Shown: positions 18,776 through 30,884, numbered from the stretch's first letter. The stretch is 64,000 nucleotides of DNA from Henriciella algicola (GCF_003576245.1 NZ_QWGA01000003.1:558001-622000), one strand, 5' to 3'. Program-made: numbers and translations. Notes: generated from the sequence alone by a model not told the origin.

Positions 18776-19071
18776 GCGCTGATGGAGAAAGCCTGGTCGA
18801 GCGCCGCGTTCAGATTGTAAACCGCAAGGGACTGCATGCGCGCGCCTCGGCCAAGCTGGCGCGCCTTGCCATGACCCTGCCTGCGCAGGTCTTCGTTCTG
18901 CGCAACGGCGAGACCGCGAACGCCCACTCCATCATGGACCTCCTCATGCTCGCCGCCCATCAGGGCAGCGAGGTTGAGGTCCGCGCGAGCGGGCCTGATG
19001 CGGCCCCATCGGTCGACGCCGTCTGCGCCATGATCGAGGACGGCTTCGGCGAGAACGACGATGACGACTAG
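18772..19071 (+). CDS. ptsH: Phosphocarrier protein HPr
   Basis: 99 residues. The PEP-dependent phosphorylation site is His22 in NRKGLHARASAKLA. Ser53 in NAHSIMDLLMLAA lies 31 residues further, the same spacing as His15 and Ser46 in classical HPr, so the target of HPr kinase is kept. A 13-residue N-terminal extension and an acidic tail (GENDDDD) are extra. It overlaps the EIIA gene by 4 bases (ATGA), so translation is coupled. Confidence 0.95.
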   Translation: MSADGESLVERRVQIVNRKGLHARASAKLARLAMTLPAQVFVLRNGETANAHSIMDLLMLAAHQGSEVEVRASGPDAAPSVDAVCAMIEDGFGENDDDD

Positions 19072-19080
19072 GCCCGCCGC

Positions 19081-20517
19081 CTAGAGGAAGATCGGCGCGA
19101 GCCAGTAGCCAATCGCGCTGATCACGACAATGCCAATCAGGTTGACCCGCAGGCCGCGTTTCATCATCTGCGCCACCGACACCTCACCCGTCGCATAGAT
19201 GATCGCGTTAGGCGCGGTCGCCACAGGCAGCATGAAGGCGCAGGACGCCGCCACAGCGGCTGGTGCAAGCAGGCTTTCAGGCGCAGCGCCAATGGCAAGC
19301 GCGAGTGAACCCAGGATGGGCGCGAGCGTCGTCATGGTCGCGACGTTGGAGGTTAGCTCTGTCAGGAAAATGACGAGCGCCACGACGGCGACGATGATCA
19401 AGAGGGGCGGTAGAACCGAAACGGCTTCCAGCTGGTTCCCAATCCACTCAGACAGGCCCGTGCGCGAGATCGCCTTGCCGAGCGCAATGCCCCCGCCAAA
19501 CAGGATCAGCACGCCCCAGGGCAGCTTTTCCGCCTCTTCCCAGTTCAGGAGTGCGCGCTTCTCCCCACTGCCTGCCGGCACAATAAACATCAGTACCGCG
19601 CCAAAGATGGCCGTGATCATGTCCATACGGGCGCCCTTGTAGGACACGAGGAGATCAAGACCGGCGCGTTCGGCCAACGCAAGCAGAGGCAGCTGGAGGA
19701 CCCAAAGAGTTGCGACGATCGCGAACACGGTCGCGGCGCGGGCCTCGGGCTTGGTGGTGGCCCCGAGCGCGCTCAGCTGGCCTTTGATCTCATCAGCCAC
19801 ATCTTCTGTGCTGCGACGGGCGGCGAGCCCACGGGTCACTGACCACCAGGCAGCCGGCACCAGCAGGCAGGCCGCAGGAACGCCAAAGGCCATCCATTGC
19901 GGAAAGCCGATCTGCGCATCCGCATTGTTCTGAAGCCAGTCCATCGCGATGAGGTTTGTGGGGGTGCCGATGGGCGTGCCGACCCCGCCAATCGAGGCTG
20001 CATAGCAGACCCCAAGCAGCAGCGCCGTCTTGAACATCTTGGTGTCGCCCGGCAGGGCCGCTGCGGCAGAAAGCGCAATCGGCACCATCATGATCGTCGT
20101 CGCCGTATTCGAGATCCACATGGACAGGAGCGCCGTGGCGGCCATGAAGCCGAAAATCAGCGCGCGCGGTTCAGTGCCGACACGGACCACGACATTAAGC
20201 GCGATCCGCCTGTGCAGGTCCCAGCGCTCAATGCCCATGGCGACGATGAAACCGCCAAGCAGAAGCACGACGATATGGTTGAAATAGTCACCGCCAACGA
20301 CAGTCGGATTGCCCGCCCCCACCAGCGGGAGCACGACAAGCGGCAGGAGAGAAGTCGCTGGAATCGGGATCGGCTCTGTCATCCACCAGACAGCCATCCA
20401 GGCCAGCAGGCAGCCCGTGCCCCAGGCCGCCCAGTCGAGCCCTTCGGGCGGTCCGGCCAGAGCCATACCGATCGCCAGGAGCGGGCCTAGCCAAAGTCCG
20501 ATAATCTTCGGTGAAAT
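19081..20517 (-). CDS. SLC13/DASS-family anion:sodium symporter, probable ATT start
   Basis: 478 residues with about 12 membrane segments. Family signatures: WWMTEPIPIPATSLLPL near the start, WISNTATTIMMVP with the SNT motif, GTPTNLIA, then LTSNVATMTTLAP and ATAPNAIIYATGE in the second half. DASS carriers import di- and tricarboxylates or sulfate with Na+. The first ATG (20466) would cut off most of helix 1. In-frame upstream codons read IIGLWLGPLLAIG, as homologues do. The only well-placed start is ATT at 20517, 6-7 bases after GGGAGG and after an in-frame TGA at 20530. Confidence 0.88.
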   Translation of the reverse strand: MSPKIIGLWLGPLLAIGMALAGPPEGLDWAAWGTGCLLAWMAVWWMTEPIPIPATSLLPLVVLPLVGAGNPTVVGGDYFNHIVVLLLGGFIVAMGIERWDLHRRIALNVVVRVGTEPRALIFGFMAATALLSMWISNTATTIMMVPIALSAAAALPGDTKMFKTALLLGVCYAASIGGVGTPIGTPTNLIAMDWLQNNADAQIGFPQWMAFGVPAACLLVPAAWWSVTRGLAARRSTEDVADEIKGQLSALGATTKPEARAATVFAIVATLWVLQLPLLALAERAGLDLLVSYKGARMDMITAIFGAVLMFIVPAGSGEKRALLNWEEAEKLPWGVLILFGGGIALGKAISRTGLSEWIGNQLEAVSVLPPLLIIVAVVALVIFLTELTSNVATMTTLAPILGSLALAIGAAPESLLAPAAVAASCAFMLPVATAPNAIIYATGEVSVAQMMKRGLRVNLIGIVVISAIGYWLAPIFL

Positions 20518-20590
20518 GGGCGTCCTCCCTCAAAGACGTTTCGCGCCGACACTGGTCAGGGAGCGCCCGCTTCGTCAAGCTTTGCGGTGG

Positions 20591-23287
<2,697 letters not shown>

Positions 23288-23325
23288 CCGTCTCTCTCCA
23301 GGCCCTTCACGGCCAGCGGCATAAG

Positions 23326-23354
23326 AAAAAGGGGAGACAGCCGCCTGTCTCCCC
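23326..23354 (-). terminator. Rho-independent terminator after rpmA
   Basis: On the minus strand a perfect 10-bp stem (GGGGAGACAG, 4-base loop, CTGTCTCCCC) is followed by five T residues. It lies between the rpmA stop and the GNAT start, so it ends the rplU-rpmA transcript. Confidence 0.9.
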
Positions 23355-23412
23355 TTCACATCTTGTGCGGTTCGATTGTCAGGCAGCACCCCGGCCGCCT
23401 GCAGCCGATCGC

Positions 23413-23682
23413 TTATTCTGCAGCGTCAGCCATCGGGACGACCGACACATACTGACGGTCACCACGGGTGCGCTTGAACTCAACGCGGCCCTCTTCGAGC
23501 GCGAAGAGAGTGTGATCCTTACCCATGCCGACACCCTTGCCTGCATAGGTCTTGGTGCCGCGCTGGCGGATGATGATGTTGCCTGGGACCACGTGCTGGC
23601 CGCCATACTTCTTCACGCCAAGGTATTTCGGGTTTGAATCGCGACCGTTACGTGACGAGCCGCCTGATTTCTTATGTGCCAT
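23413..23682 (-). CDS. rpmA: 50S ribosomal protein L27
   Basis: 89 residues with the conserved start [16 protein letters not shown] and [24 protein letters not shown]27 reaches the peptidyl-transferase centre with its basic N-terminus. It follows rplU in the standard order. No N-terminal cleavage motif of the Firmicute kind is present. Confidence 0.98.
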   Translation of the reverse strand: MAHKKSGGSSRNGRDSNPKYLGVKKYGGQHVVPGNIIIRQRGTKTYAGKGVGMGKDHTLFALEEGRVEFKRTRGDRQYVSVVPMADAAE

Positions 23683-23723
23683 GAGGGCGCTCCTTGATCC
23701 TTAAGTGAAGCCTATATCAGGCT

Positions 23724-24425
23724 TCAGGCGTCTTTTGCCAGTTGTTTGGCTTGCTTGACCCACTCGTCGCGCTCGATGCGACCGCCGAGACCGGCTTCGT
23801 CGTCAAGCTCCTGGGCTTGCGTCTTGTTGAGGTCAGCAACCTGCCAGAAGTGGAAAATGCCAGCTGCGTTCAGCTTCTTTTCCATGGCCGGGCCAACGCC
23901 AGAGATCTTTTTCAGATCGTCGGCTTTGCCTTCTGCCTTTGCGAGGCGGCCGCGCTCGTCGGTCTTCGGCTTGTCAGCCTTGGCTTCTGCCTTTGGTGCA
24001 GCGTCCTTCTTGGGAGCCGCTTCCTTCTTGGCAGCAGGTGCCTCGGTCTTGGCTTCGGCCTTTGGAGCCTCTTCCTTCTTAGGCGCAGCAGCCTTCTTCG
24101 CCGGAGCTTTCTTGCCGTCGGTCAGGATCGAGGTGATCGTGACGACGCTCTCAAGCTGGCGATGGCCTTTCTTGCGGCGGTAGGTGTTACGCTGACGCTT
24201 TTTCATGATCAGCTTCTTGTCGCCCTTACGCTGGGCGGCAATTTCACCGACGACGCTTGCGCCATCAACGACAGGCGCACCGAGCGTGACGGAGTCGCCG
24301 TCGCCCAGCATCAGCACGTCGAACGTAACGTCAGCGCCAGCGTCGGCTGCGAGTTTCTCGACAACAATCTGGTCGCCTTCGGCAACCTTGTATTGTTTGC
24401 CACCAGTCTTGATGACCGCGAACAT
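23724..24425 (-). CDS. rplU: 50S ribosomal protein L21 with C-terminal extension
   Basis: 233 residues, more than twice the ordinary 103. L21 proper occupies about 1-105 ([30 protein letters not shown]). An Ala/Lys/Pro-rich linker (about 106-165) follows, then a helix-hairpin-helix segment with [20 protein letters not shown] (about 172-191) and a short charged tail. Such tails occur on L21 in several alphaproteobacterial groups; the HhH unit resembles those that bind nucleic acid. Its purpose on the ribosome is not known. Confidence 0.95.
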   Translation of the reverse strand: MFAVIKTGGKQYKVAEGDQIVVEKLAADAGADVTFDVLMLGDGDSVTLGAPVVDGASVVGEIAAQRKGDKKLIMKKRQRNTYRRKKGHRQLESVVTITSILTDGKKAPAKKAAAPKKEEAPKAEAKTEAPAAKKEAAPKKDAAPKAEAKADKPKTDERGRLAKAEGKADDLKKISGVGPAMEKKLNAAGIFHFWQVADLNKTQAQELDDEAGLGGRIERDEWVKQAKQLAKDA

Positions 24426-24589
24426 GGCCTCATCCTTCCGGAAGGTGAATTAGTTGAGTGTCCGCACGCGCATGGCGCCGGACATGAAGGCGCGGATAAA
24501 CACTATCAGCCCGGTGATGTCAAACCCCGTCCTGCATGAATCGGGGGGCTTGCATGCACTCTCATGTGACGCTATCTCCCCGCCCCTAC

Positions 24590-24679
24590 GGAGAGGTGCT
24601 AGAGTGGTTGAATAGGCTAGTCTCGAAAACTAGTGAGCTCGCAAGGGCTCCGAGGGTTCGAATCCCTCTCTCTCCGCCA
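24590..24679 (+). tRNA. tRNA-Ser (CGA anticodon)
   Basis: A 90-base class II tRNA. Acceptor GGAGAGG pairs with TCTCTCC (last pair G-T); the anticodon stem CTAGT/ACTAG encloses loop CTCGAAA with anticodon CGA at 24624-24626; a long variable arm (GAGCTC-GCAA-GGGCTC) follows, and the T arm is GAGGG-TTCGAAT-CCCTC. CCA is encoded. It reads serine UCG codons, frequent in GC-rich genomes. Confidence 0.97.
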
Positions 24680-24771
24680 CATTTTCCCTGAACATCATGA
24701 CAAGACGACCGCGTGGGGGGCTGCTCGCTCATGGCCCCGTCAGTCTGCCTGACAGGTGCTATGCTATCGTC

Positions 24772-25686
24772 CTAGGTTGAGCGGCGCTGGGTTTTCGCCT
24801 GCTTCCGCAGGTGATCGACGAATAGTCGAAAAGCTCGCGACCCCTCGCGTCGGCTTGAATAATAGAGGTGGAAGCCTGGAAACGGTGGGCACCAGTCTGC
24901 CAGTACCCGGACCAGCTTCTTCCTGGCCACCAGGTCCTCGACCAGGTAGTCCGGCATGCAGGCGAGGCCCCTGCCCCGCACGGCCGCGTCTATGATCGCC
25001 TCGACGTCATTCGATGTGAACTGTCCAGACACGCGAACATTCAGAGGTCTTCCGTCCTTCTCGAATTCCCAGGTGTAGAGATCACCATAGGTGTTCAGGC
25101 GAAGGTTTATACAAATGTGATCGGTCAGATCGTAAGGGGTCTCTGGTGTGGGCCGATCAGCGAAATAGTCGGGAGCGCCCACGACCGCCATACGGACGTC
25201 AGGCCCGATGCGTACAGCGATCATGTCCTTGTCGACGCGTTCACCCAATCTGACGCCAGCGTCGAACCGGTGCTTCACAATATCGACCAGGCTGCTGTCC
25301 ACCGAGATTTCTATATTCAGATCGGGATGTTCGGCGAGCAGCTGGTCGACCACCGGCATCAATAGCTGCATAGCAGCATCATGGCTGCTCGTGACCCGGA
25401 TGGTGCCCGCCGGCTTCTGCCGCAACTCATTCAGCGTATCGAGCGTAGACTCGATATTATCGAAGGCTGGACGCAGTGTTTCTGCCAGTTGCTCACCCGC
25501 CTCCGTCGGCGACACGTTCCGCGTAGTGCGCGTGAGCAAGCGAATACCCATCCGCTCTTCCAGCCGCTTCACCGTGTGACTGAGCGAAGATTGAGAGGTG
25601 CCAATCCTTGCCGCTGCGCGCGTGAAGCTCCGTTCCTCGCAAACCGCGAGGAAGGCGATCAGGTCTCCGAGTTCGTCGCGGCGCAT
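24772..25686 (-). CDS. LysR-family transcriptional regulator
   Basis: 304 residues. The winged helix-turn-helix (about 1-60) reads AFLAVCEERSFTRAAARIGTSQSSLSHTVKRLEERMG, standard LysR. The effector domain (about 90-300) ends with HLYYSSRREGSRAFRLFVDHLRKQ, typical of the DhcR/PecT-like group. It lies downstream of, and in the same direction as, the paoABC-like genes, 111 bases away, and may control them or the divergent alcohol dehydrogenase. The effector is unknown. Confidence 0.92.
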   Translation of the reverse strand: MRRDELGDLIAFLAVCEERSFTRAAARIGTSQSSLSHTVKRLEERMGIRLLTRTTRNVSPTEAGEQLAETLRPAFDNIESTLDTLNELRQKPAGTIRVTSSHDAAMQLLMPVVDQLLAEHPDLNIEISVDSSLVDIVKHRFDAGVRLGERVDKDMIAVRIGPDVRMAVVGAPDYFADRPTPETPYDLTDHICINLRLNTYGDLYTWEFEKDGRPLNVRVSGQFTSNDVEAIIDAAVRGRGLACMPDYLVEDLVARKKLVRVLADWCPPFPGFHLYYSSRREGSRAFRLFVDHLRKQAKTQRRST

Positions 25687-25797
25687 TTATATCTCCAGCG
25701 CATAATCCGGCTACGAAGCTAGCGCAGGCCTAAACGCATTCCGCACGCCGAAGGTTTTGGCGCCAAGAATGCCGACATTGCCACTCTGAACGTCGCC

Positions 25798-27993
25798 CTA
25801 AACAGGTTCAGGCATCTGGTCGAGGAGCTTGTCGAGGGTGATCGGATGCTCGCGGACCCGGATACCGGTCGCGTTATAAATCGCATTCCCGATCGCCGCG
25901 CTGACACCGCAAATACCAAGCTCACCGACGCCGCTGCCCTTCATTGGAGAGGCAAGCGGATCATCCCCGTCCAGGAAGATGCATTCCTGATGCGGGATAT
26001 CCATGTGGACCGGCACCTCATAGGAGGCGAGGTCATGGTTGGCGAAGAAGCCTTGCCTCGCATCGACGTGGAGGTCTTCCAAGAGTGCTGCGCCTGCGCC
26101 CATCGTCATACCGCCGATGACCTGGCTGCGCGCCGATACCGGGTTGAATATCCGCCCCGCATCACACACGGCGAGCATTCTGCGGATCCTGATCTCAGCA
26201 GTATGCACATCAACGCCAATTTCGACGAAATGCGCGCCAAAAGTAAAGTAGGAGTGGTCGTCTCCCCTGCTCTCAAAATCAATCTCGCCCTCAGCCTCCA
26301 GTGGACCAGTGGCAAGGGCGTCGGTGAGCGGCCTCTCAGCCGATCCGTCACTGACTGATCCATCCGCGAAGTTAAGCTCCGCCTCAGCATTGAGGCCGAG
26401 CGCCATGCGAACTTTCTCGCGCAGCTCGACACAGGCGGCATAAACACCAGACGTCGAACTTGTCGCGCCCCACTGGCCGCCAGACCCCGCAGAAACAGGG
26501 AAGGAAGAATCGCCAAGCCTGACCTCGACCTGCTCCAGGGGCAGCCCCAGCATCTCAGCCGCTGTTTGCGCAAGGATGGTGTAGGAGCCGGTACCGATAT
26601 CCGTCATGTCAGTCTCGACGACCAGCTTTCCAGAGGACTCAAGCCGGACACGCGCAGCAGATTTCGTGGCTGGACCGCCGCGAATGGCGGCTGCGACGCC
26701 CATGCCAACGAGCCAGCGTCCATCGCGCTTACTAGCGGGCGGGGACGGTCTTTTTTCCCAGCCGAACTCGCTTGCGCCTCTCTGAAGGCATTCCACCAGT
26801 TTGCGACGCGAGAAAGGCTTTCCGTCGTCCGGGTTGACCTGCGTGTCGTTCATCACGCGAAACTCAACCGGGTCGATGCCGAGTTTTTCAGCAAGCTCAT
26901 CCATGGCCACTTCAATGGCGATGGAGCCTGGCATGTCGCCCGGCGCTCGCATGGCATTTCCCTCTGGCAAGTTGAGGACAGCCAGCCTGGTTTGCATCAG
27001 GCGGTTCTCGCCGGCATAGGCTGGGCGGCTTGCTTGCGTGGACGCCTCGGGGCCGCCGCCTTCAAGATCACCCGACCAGGTTTCATGGGCGACCGAGGTG
27101 ATGTTGCCGTCTTGAGACGCACCAAGACGAATGCGCTGAATTGTCGATGGGCGATGGACGGTATTGTTGAAGATCAGCGGCCGTTGGAGCACCACTTTCA
27201 CAGGCCGCTGCACAAGCTTCGCGCCAAGCGCTGCCAGTATCGCATCAGCCCGGACAAACAGCTTCCCGCCGAAACCGCCCCCGATGTAAGGCGCAACCAA
27301 TCTGACCTTATCAGGCGATATCTTGAGCGTCTTGGCAATATCCTGACGGCCCCACTCAACCATCTGGTTTGACGACCAGACGGTCAGCTCATCACCCTCC
27401 CAAACCGCGATAGTGGCGTGCGGCTCCATCATCGCATGGGCATGATTCGCCGTCTCATAGGTCTCGTCGATTTTGACCGCCGCTCTCTCAAATGCCGACT
27501 GGAAATCACCCTGCGAGGAATCAGGTGCAGCATCTGTCGGGTCAGCGGAGTCTTTCTGATCACTGAGCTCGTAGACGCCCTCGCCTCTGGCATAGTCGAC
27601 CTTCACCAGGCCAGCGGCGGCGCGGGCCTGCTCAAAAGTCTCTGCAATGACGAGCGCAACGGCCTGATGGTAGTGAGTGATCTTTGGGCCGCCGAGCAGC
27701 GGCGCGGTATTGAAGTCACCAAGACCGAGCGGGCCAGCATTCTTATAGGTCACGATATCCAGAACTCCCGGCGCCTCTTGGGCGGCCGCGAGGTCAAAGC
27801 TGCGTATACGTCCTGTTGGGACTGCGGCGCCGACGACAAAGCCATAGGCAGCGTTGGGCGCGACGTCTTTCCATTCATAGGAATAGACTGCGGTACCTGT
27901 GGTCTTGAGTGGGCCATCAATTCGCGTCGTCGGCTTGCCAACCACGCGCCCCTGGTCGATCGGGTTCTGTTGGGCGGGTTTGATGAATTTCAT
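25798..27993 (-). CDS. Aldehyde oxidase molybdopterin-binding subunit (PaoC-like)
   Basis: 731 residues, the length of PaoC/YagR. The N-terminal hammerhead domain is RVVGKPTTRIDGPLKTTGTAVYSYEW; the cofactor domains follow with YIGGGFGGK (about 240-250), a central GTGSYTILAQTAAEMLGL stretch and the C-terminal GSGVGELGICG loop that carries the catalytic Glu. It should bind the Mo cofactor and hydroxylate aromatic or aliphatic aldehydes in the periplasm. It is the last of three subunit genes, 4 bases from the FAD subunit gene. Confidence 0.93.
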   Translation of the reverse strand: MKFIKPAQQNPIDQGRVVGKPTTRIDGPLKTTGTAVYSYEWKDVAPNAAYGFVVGAAVPTGRIRSFDLAAAQEAPGVLDIVTYKNAGPLGLGDFNTAPLLGGPKITHYHQAVALVIAETFEQARAAAGLVKVDYARGEGVYELSDQKDSADPTDAAPDSSQGDFQSAFERAAVKIDETYETANHAHAMMEPHATIAVWEGDELTVWSSNQMVEWGRQDIAKTLKISPDKVRLVAPYIGGGFGGKLFVRADAILAALGAKLVQRPVKVVLQRPLIFNNTVHRPSTIQRIRLGASQDGNITSVAHETWSGDLEGGGPEASTQASRPAYAGENRLMQTRLAVLNLPEGNAMRAPGDMPGSIAIEVAMDELAEKLGIDPVEFRVMNDTQVNPDDGKPFSRRKLVECLQRGASEFGWEKRPSPPASKRDGRWLVGMGVAAAIRGGPATKSAARVRLESSGKLVVETDMTDIGTGSYTILAQTAAEMLGLPLEQVEVRLGDSSFPVSAGSGGQWGATSSTSGVYAACVELREKVRMALGLNAEAELNFADGSVSDGSAERPLTDALATGPLEAEGEIDFESRGDDHSYFTFGAHFVEIGVDVHTAEIRIRRMLAVCDAGRIFNPVSARSQVIGGMTMGAGAALLEDLHVDARQGFFANHDLASYEVPVHMDIPHQECIFLDGDDPLASPMKGSGVGELGICGVSAAIGNAIYNATGIRVREHPITLDKLLDQMPEPV

Positions 27994-27996
27994 GAC

Positions 27997-28947
27997 TTAT
28001 GACCTCGCTTCTGCCAGGACAGCTGCGAGCGTGCGCTCAGCGAGCTTCAGTTTGTATCGATTGCCCTCAGTGGGCTGCGCGTCCCGAAGCAGGCGCTGGG
28101 CCGCCGCGGATGCGCCTTGCGGCAGAAGCTGTTCTGCCGCTTCTACCCTCCAGGGCTGTGGCGCAAGACCACCGCACGCAAAACGCCCTGATCCGTCCGG
28201 CTGAAGGACGGCAGCCACCGACACGATGGCAAACGCGTACGAGGCGCGGTCGCGGACTTTACGATAGATGTGCTTGCCACCAATTGGTTTTGGCAACGTG
28301 ACAGCCGTGATCATCTCCGCAGGTTCAAGCACAGTCTCGATATAGGGCGCACCGCCCGGCAATTCGTAGAACTCCGCGATCGGGATAGAGCGCGTCGCCC
28401 CATCGGGCATCTGCGTTTCCACGACGGCATCAAGGACACGCATCGCTACAGCCATATCGCTCGGATGGGTTGCGATGCAGGCATTGCTGGTTCCGACCAC
28501 GCCAAGCTGACGGCTGAAGCCGCCGATGGCTGCGCAACCGGAATTTGGTTCGCGCTTATTGCAGGCCATGTTGGTGTCATAGAAATACGGGCAGCGCGTT
28601 CTCTGGAGAAGGTTACCACCCGTTGTCGCCTTGTTGCGCAGCTGGCCAGACGCCCCGGCGACGAGCGCACGGCTCAGAACGCCATAGTCTCGCCTGATGC
28701 GTGGATCAGCCGCGAGCGCCGTATTCGAGACCAGTGCCCCAATCCGCAACCCGCCATCTTCGGTGGGCTCGATCTGGTCGAGGCCGGTCCCGCTGATGTC
28801 GATCAGGTGGGTGGGGGTTTCGATCTCCAGCTTCATCAGGTCGAGCAGATTGGTGCCGCCCGCGATGAATTTGACGTTCCGACGCCCGGCTGCCTTGGAT
28901 ACGGCATCTGCAGGGGAAGTTGCGCGCTCATAGGTGAACGGTCTCAT
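27997..28947 (-). CDS. Aldehyde oxidase FAD-binding subunit (PaoB-like)
   Basis: 316 residues of the CO-dehydrogenase/xanthine-dehydrogenase flavin subunit family: [18 protein letters not shown] (FAD contact, about 30-47) and [17 protein letters not shown]. Cysteines in [21 protein letters not shown] match those that bind an extra [4Fe-4S] cluster in E. coli PaoB, which normal xanthine dehydrogenase flavin subunits lack. The ATG at 28947 overlaps the upstream gene's stop by 4 bases. Confidence 0.93.
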   Translation of the reverse strand: MRPFTYERATSPADAVSKAAGRRNVKFIAGGTNLLDLMKLEIETPTHLIDISGTGLDQIEPTEDGGLRIGALVSNTALAADPRIRRDYGVLSRALVAGASGQLRNKATTGGNLLQRTRCPYFYDTNMACNKREPNSGCAAIGGFSRQLGVVGTSNACIATHPSDMAVAMRVLDAVVETQMPDGATRSIPIAEFYELPGGAPYIETVLEPAEMITAVTLPKPIGGKHIYRKVRDRASYAFAIVSVAAVLQPDGSGRFACGGLAPQPWRVEAAEQLLPQGASAAAQRLLRDAQPTEGNRYKLKLAERTLAAVLAEARS

Positions 28948-29579
28948 GCGATTTCTCCTGCGACTTCGGACATCGCGTCCAGAATGTTGGAGTAGGCACC
29001 GCAACGGCAGATATTACCGCTCATACGCTCACGCATTTCATCGTTCGTCATGCCGACTTCTGCGGTGATGTCTTCGGTGACATGGCTCGGTATGCCAGCC
29101 TTGATCTCTTCGAGCACGGAAACGGCAGAACAAATCTGTCCGGGCGTGCAGTAACCACATTGATAGCCATCATGTTTGACGAAGGCCGCCTGCATCGGAT
29201 GCATGTTTTCAGGAGTCCCAAGACCTTCGATTGTCGTGACCTCATCGCCTTCATGCATGACAGCGAGGCTGAGGCAGGAATTGATCCGCTGGCCATTCAC
29301 AATCACCGTGCAGGCGCCGCATTGTCCGTGGTCGCACCCCTTCTTCGTACCGGTGAGGTCAAGGTGCTCACGGAGCGCGTCCAGCAGTGTCACCCGCGTG
29401 TCCAGCATCAGCTCACGCGACTGCCCATTGACGGTAAAACGAAGAGAAACCGGCTCGACCTGAGGCAATGAAGTCTGCGCGGAGGATGTGGGCGATAGTG
29501 TTGAGGCTATGGCGGTTGTGGCGACACCGCCGAGCAGCACACCCCGCCTCGAGACTTTGAAATCTTCGTCCTGGATCAA
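28944..29579 (-). CDS. Aldehyde oxidase [2Fe-2S] subunit with Tat signal (PaoA-like)
   Basis: About 211 residues. A twin-arginine signal [14 protein letters not shown] near the N-terminus exports the folded complex. Ferredoxin cysteines are in [12 protein letters not shown] and NSCLSLA; the second cluster is in [14 protein letters not shown] and [11 protein letters not shown]. No ATG or GTG exists before the Tat signal; the frame is closed by TAG at 29616-29618. I prefer the TTG at 29579, 6 bases after GGAG, over the TTG at 29591, which has no ribosome site. Confidence 0.92.
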   Translation of the reverse strand: MIQDEDFKVSRRGVLLGGVATTAIASTLSPTSSAQTSLPQVEPVSLRFTVNGQSRELMLDTRVTLLDALREHLDLTGTKKGCDHGQCGACTVIVNGQRINSCLSLAVMHEGDEVTTIEGLGTPENMHPMQAAFVKHDGYQCGYCTPGQICSAVSVLEEIKAGIPSHVTEDITAEVGMTNDEMRERMSGNICRCGAYSNILDAMSEVAGEIA

Positions 29580-29662
29580 TTGAGGCTCCAATTTTTGCGT
29601 GGGTACAGAATTGACCTAACGCGCAAGATACCAATTCGAACCATCATGAGACTGCAAAGCCT

Positions 29663-29681
29663 TATGAGCCTGGTTCATAAA
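29663..29681. promoter_or_regulatory. Inverted repeat in divergent promoter region
   Basis: TTATGAG-CCTGG-TTCATAA is a near-perfect 7-base inverted repeat (one mismatch) in the 270-base region between the paoABC-like operon and the alcohol dehydrogenase gene. Its size suits a dimeric repressor or LysR-type activator. Further fragments (TTTCATGAA at about 29728, GCATAAG at about 29740) may be secondary half-sites. The bound regulator is not established; the LysR at 24772 is the nearest candidate. Confidence 0.5.
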
Positions 29682-29852
29682 TACGCAGCAGGTGCAGTCT
29701 GCCGAACGCATTGAGCGCGCGAGGCGTTTCATGAACGAAGCGCATAAGCCCCTTATTGGTTTTGCACTTAATCATATGAGTTTCAGCCGCCATCTTCGGT
29801 CACGGTGAGCGCGCCCCCGTGCGCTAATCGTGAAATCCAAGGAGCAAACCCC

Positions 29853-30872
29853 ATGCTTGCAACCGTCATGCACGGACCTGGCGACGTTCGGTTCGAACAG
29901 ATCGACGACCCGAAATTACTTAAGCCAACAGACGCCATCATCCAGCTATCTGCCACCTGCATCTGCGGATCTGATCTGTGGCCTTACCGCGGTCTCCAGC
30001 CTCAGGATGAGCCCGCACAGATGGGACATGAATACTGCGGCGTCGTGATAGAAGTCGGCTCAGAGGTTCGGAACGTGAAGCCTGGCCAGTTTGTAGTCGG
30101 GTCCTTTTGCCTGTCTGACAATACCTGCCCGCATTGCGAATTCGGCTTTCAGTCATCCTGCGAGCAGGTCGAATTCATGACCGGTGCGCAGGCGCCGTAC
30201 GCCCGCGTACCGTTGGCGGATGGTACACTCGTGGCGACCAGTGAGATGCCCGACCTGGAATTGATACCGCACATGCTTGCGGTCTCAGATGTACTCGGCA
30301 CTGGCTGGTATGCAGCGGTCGCTGCGCAGGTCCGCGAAGGCGGAACGGCTGTGGTCGTCGGCGATGGGGCGGTTGGGCTAATGGGGGTACTGGCCGCGAA
30401 GGAGCTCGGCGCGGCGCGCATCATCGCGATGAGCCGACATGAAAGCCGTCAGAAGCTCGCGCTCGAATTCGGCGCGACCGACATCGTTGAAGCCCGAGGC
30501 GAGGAAGGCATCGAAAGTGTGAAAGAGCTGACGAAGGGCATCGGCGCGGAGTCTGTTCTTGAATGCGTTGGCATGGAGCAGTCCATGCAACAAGCCATTG
30601 GCGTTTGCCGCCCCGGCGGCACCATAGGCTATGTCGGCGTTCCGCACGGTGTCTCATTCGACGGGCAGGAAATGTTCTTTGCCCAGAAGCGAATGCTTGG
30701 CGGTCCAGCACCGGTACGCCGCTTCCTGCCCGACCTCATGGACCGAGTGCTGAAAGGCACCATCAAGCCCGGCAAGGTCTTTGATCATGTGCTTCCGCTG
30801 GATCAGGTCGCCGAAGGCTACAAGGCAATGGATGAACGCCGCGCCATCAAAACCATGCTGCGCGTCGACTGA
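29853..30872 (+). CDS. Zinc-dependent alcohol dehydrogenase (MDR family)
   Basis: 339 residues. The catalytic zinc ligands lie in ICGSDLWPYRG and MGHEYCGVV; the structural-zinc loop reads DNTCPHCEFGFQSSC, with Asp in place of the first Cys, as in a known subgroup. The Rossmann motif is VVGDGAVGLMGVLAAKELGA (about 168-187). It interconverts alcohols and aldehydes with NAD(P). Start ATG 29853 follows AAGGAG by 8 bases. Paired divergently with aldehyde oxidase, it suggests alcohol/aldehyde conversion. Confidence 0.93.
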   Translation: MLATVMHGPGDVRFEQIDDPKLLKPTDAIIQLSATCICGSDLWPYRGLQPQDEPAQMGHEYCGVVIEVGSEVRNVKPGQFVVGSFCLSDNTCPHCEFGFQSSCEQVEFMTGAQAPYARVPLADGTLVATSEMPDLELIPHMLAVSDVLGTGWYAAVAAQVREGGTAVVVGDGAVGLMGVLAAKELGAARIIAMSRHESRQKLALEFGATDIVEARGEEGIESVKELTKGIGAESVLECVGMEQSMQQAIGVCRPGGTIGYVGVPHGVSFDGQEMFFAQKRMLGGPAPVRRFLPDLMDRVLKGTIKPGKVFDHVLPLDQVAEGYKAMDERRAIKTMLRVD

Positions 30873-30884
30873 GGGAGAGATATC

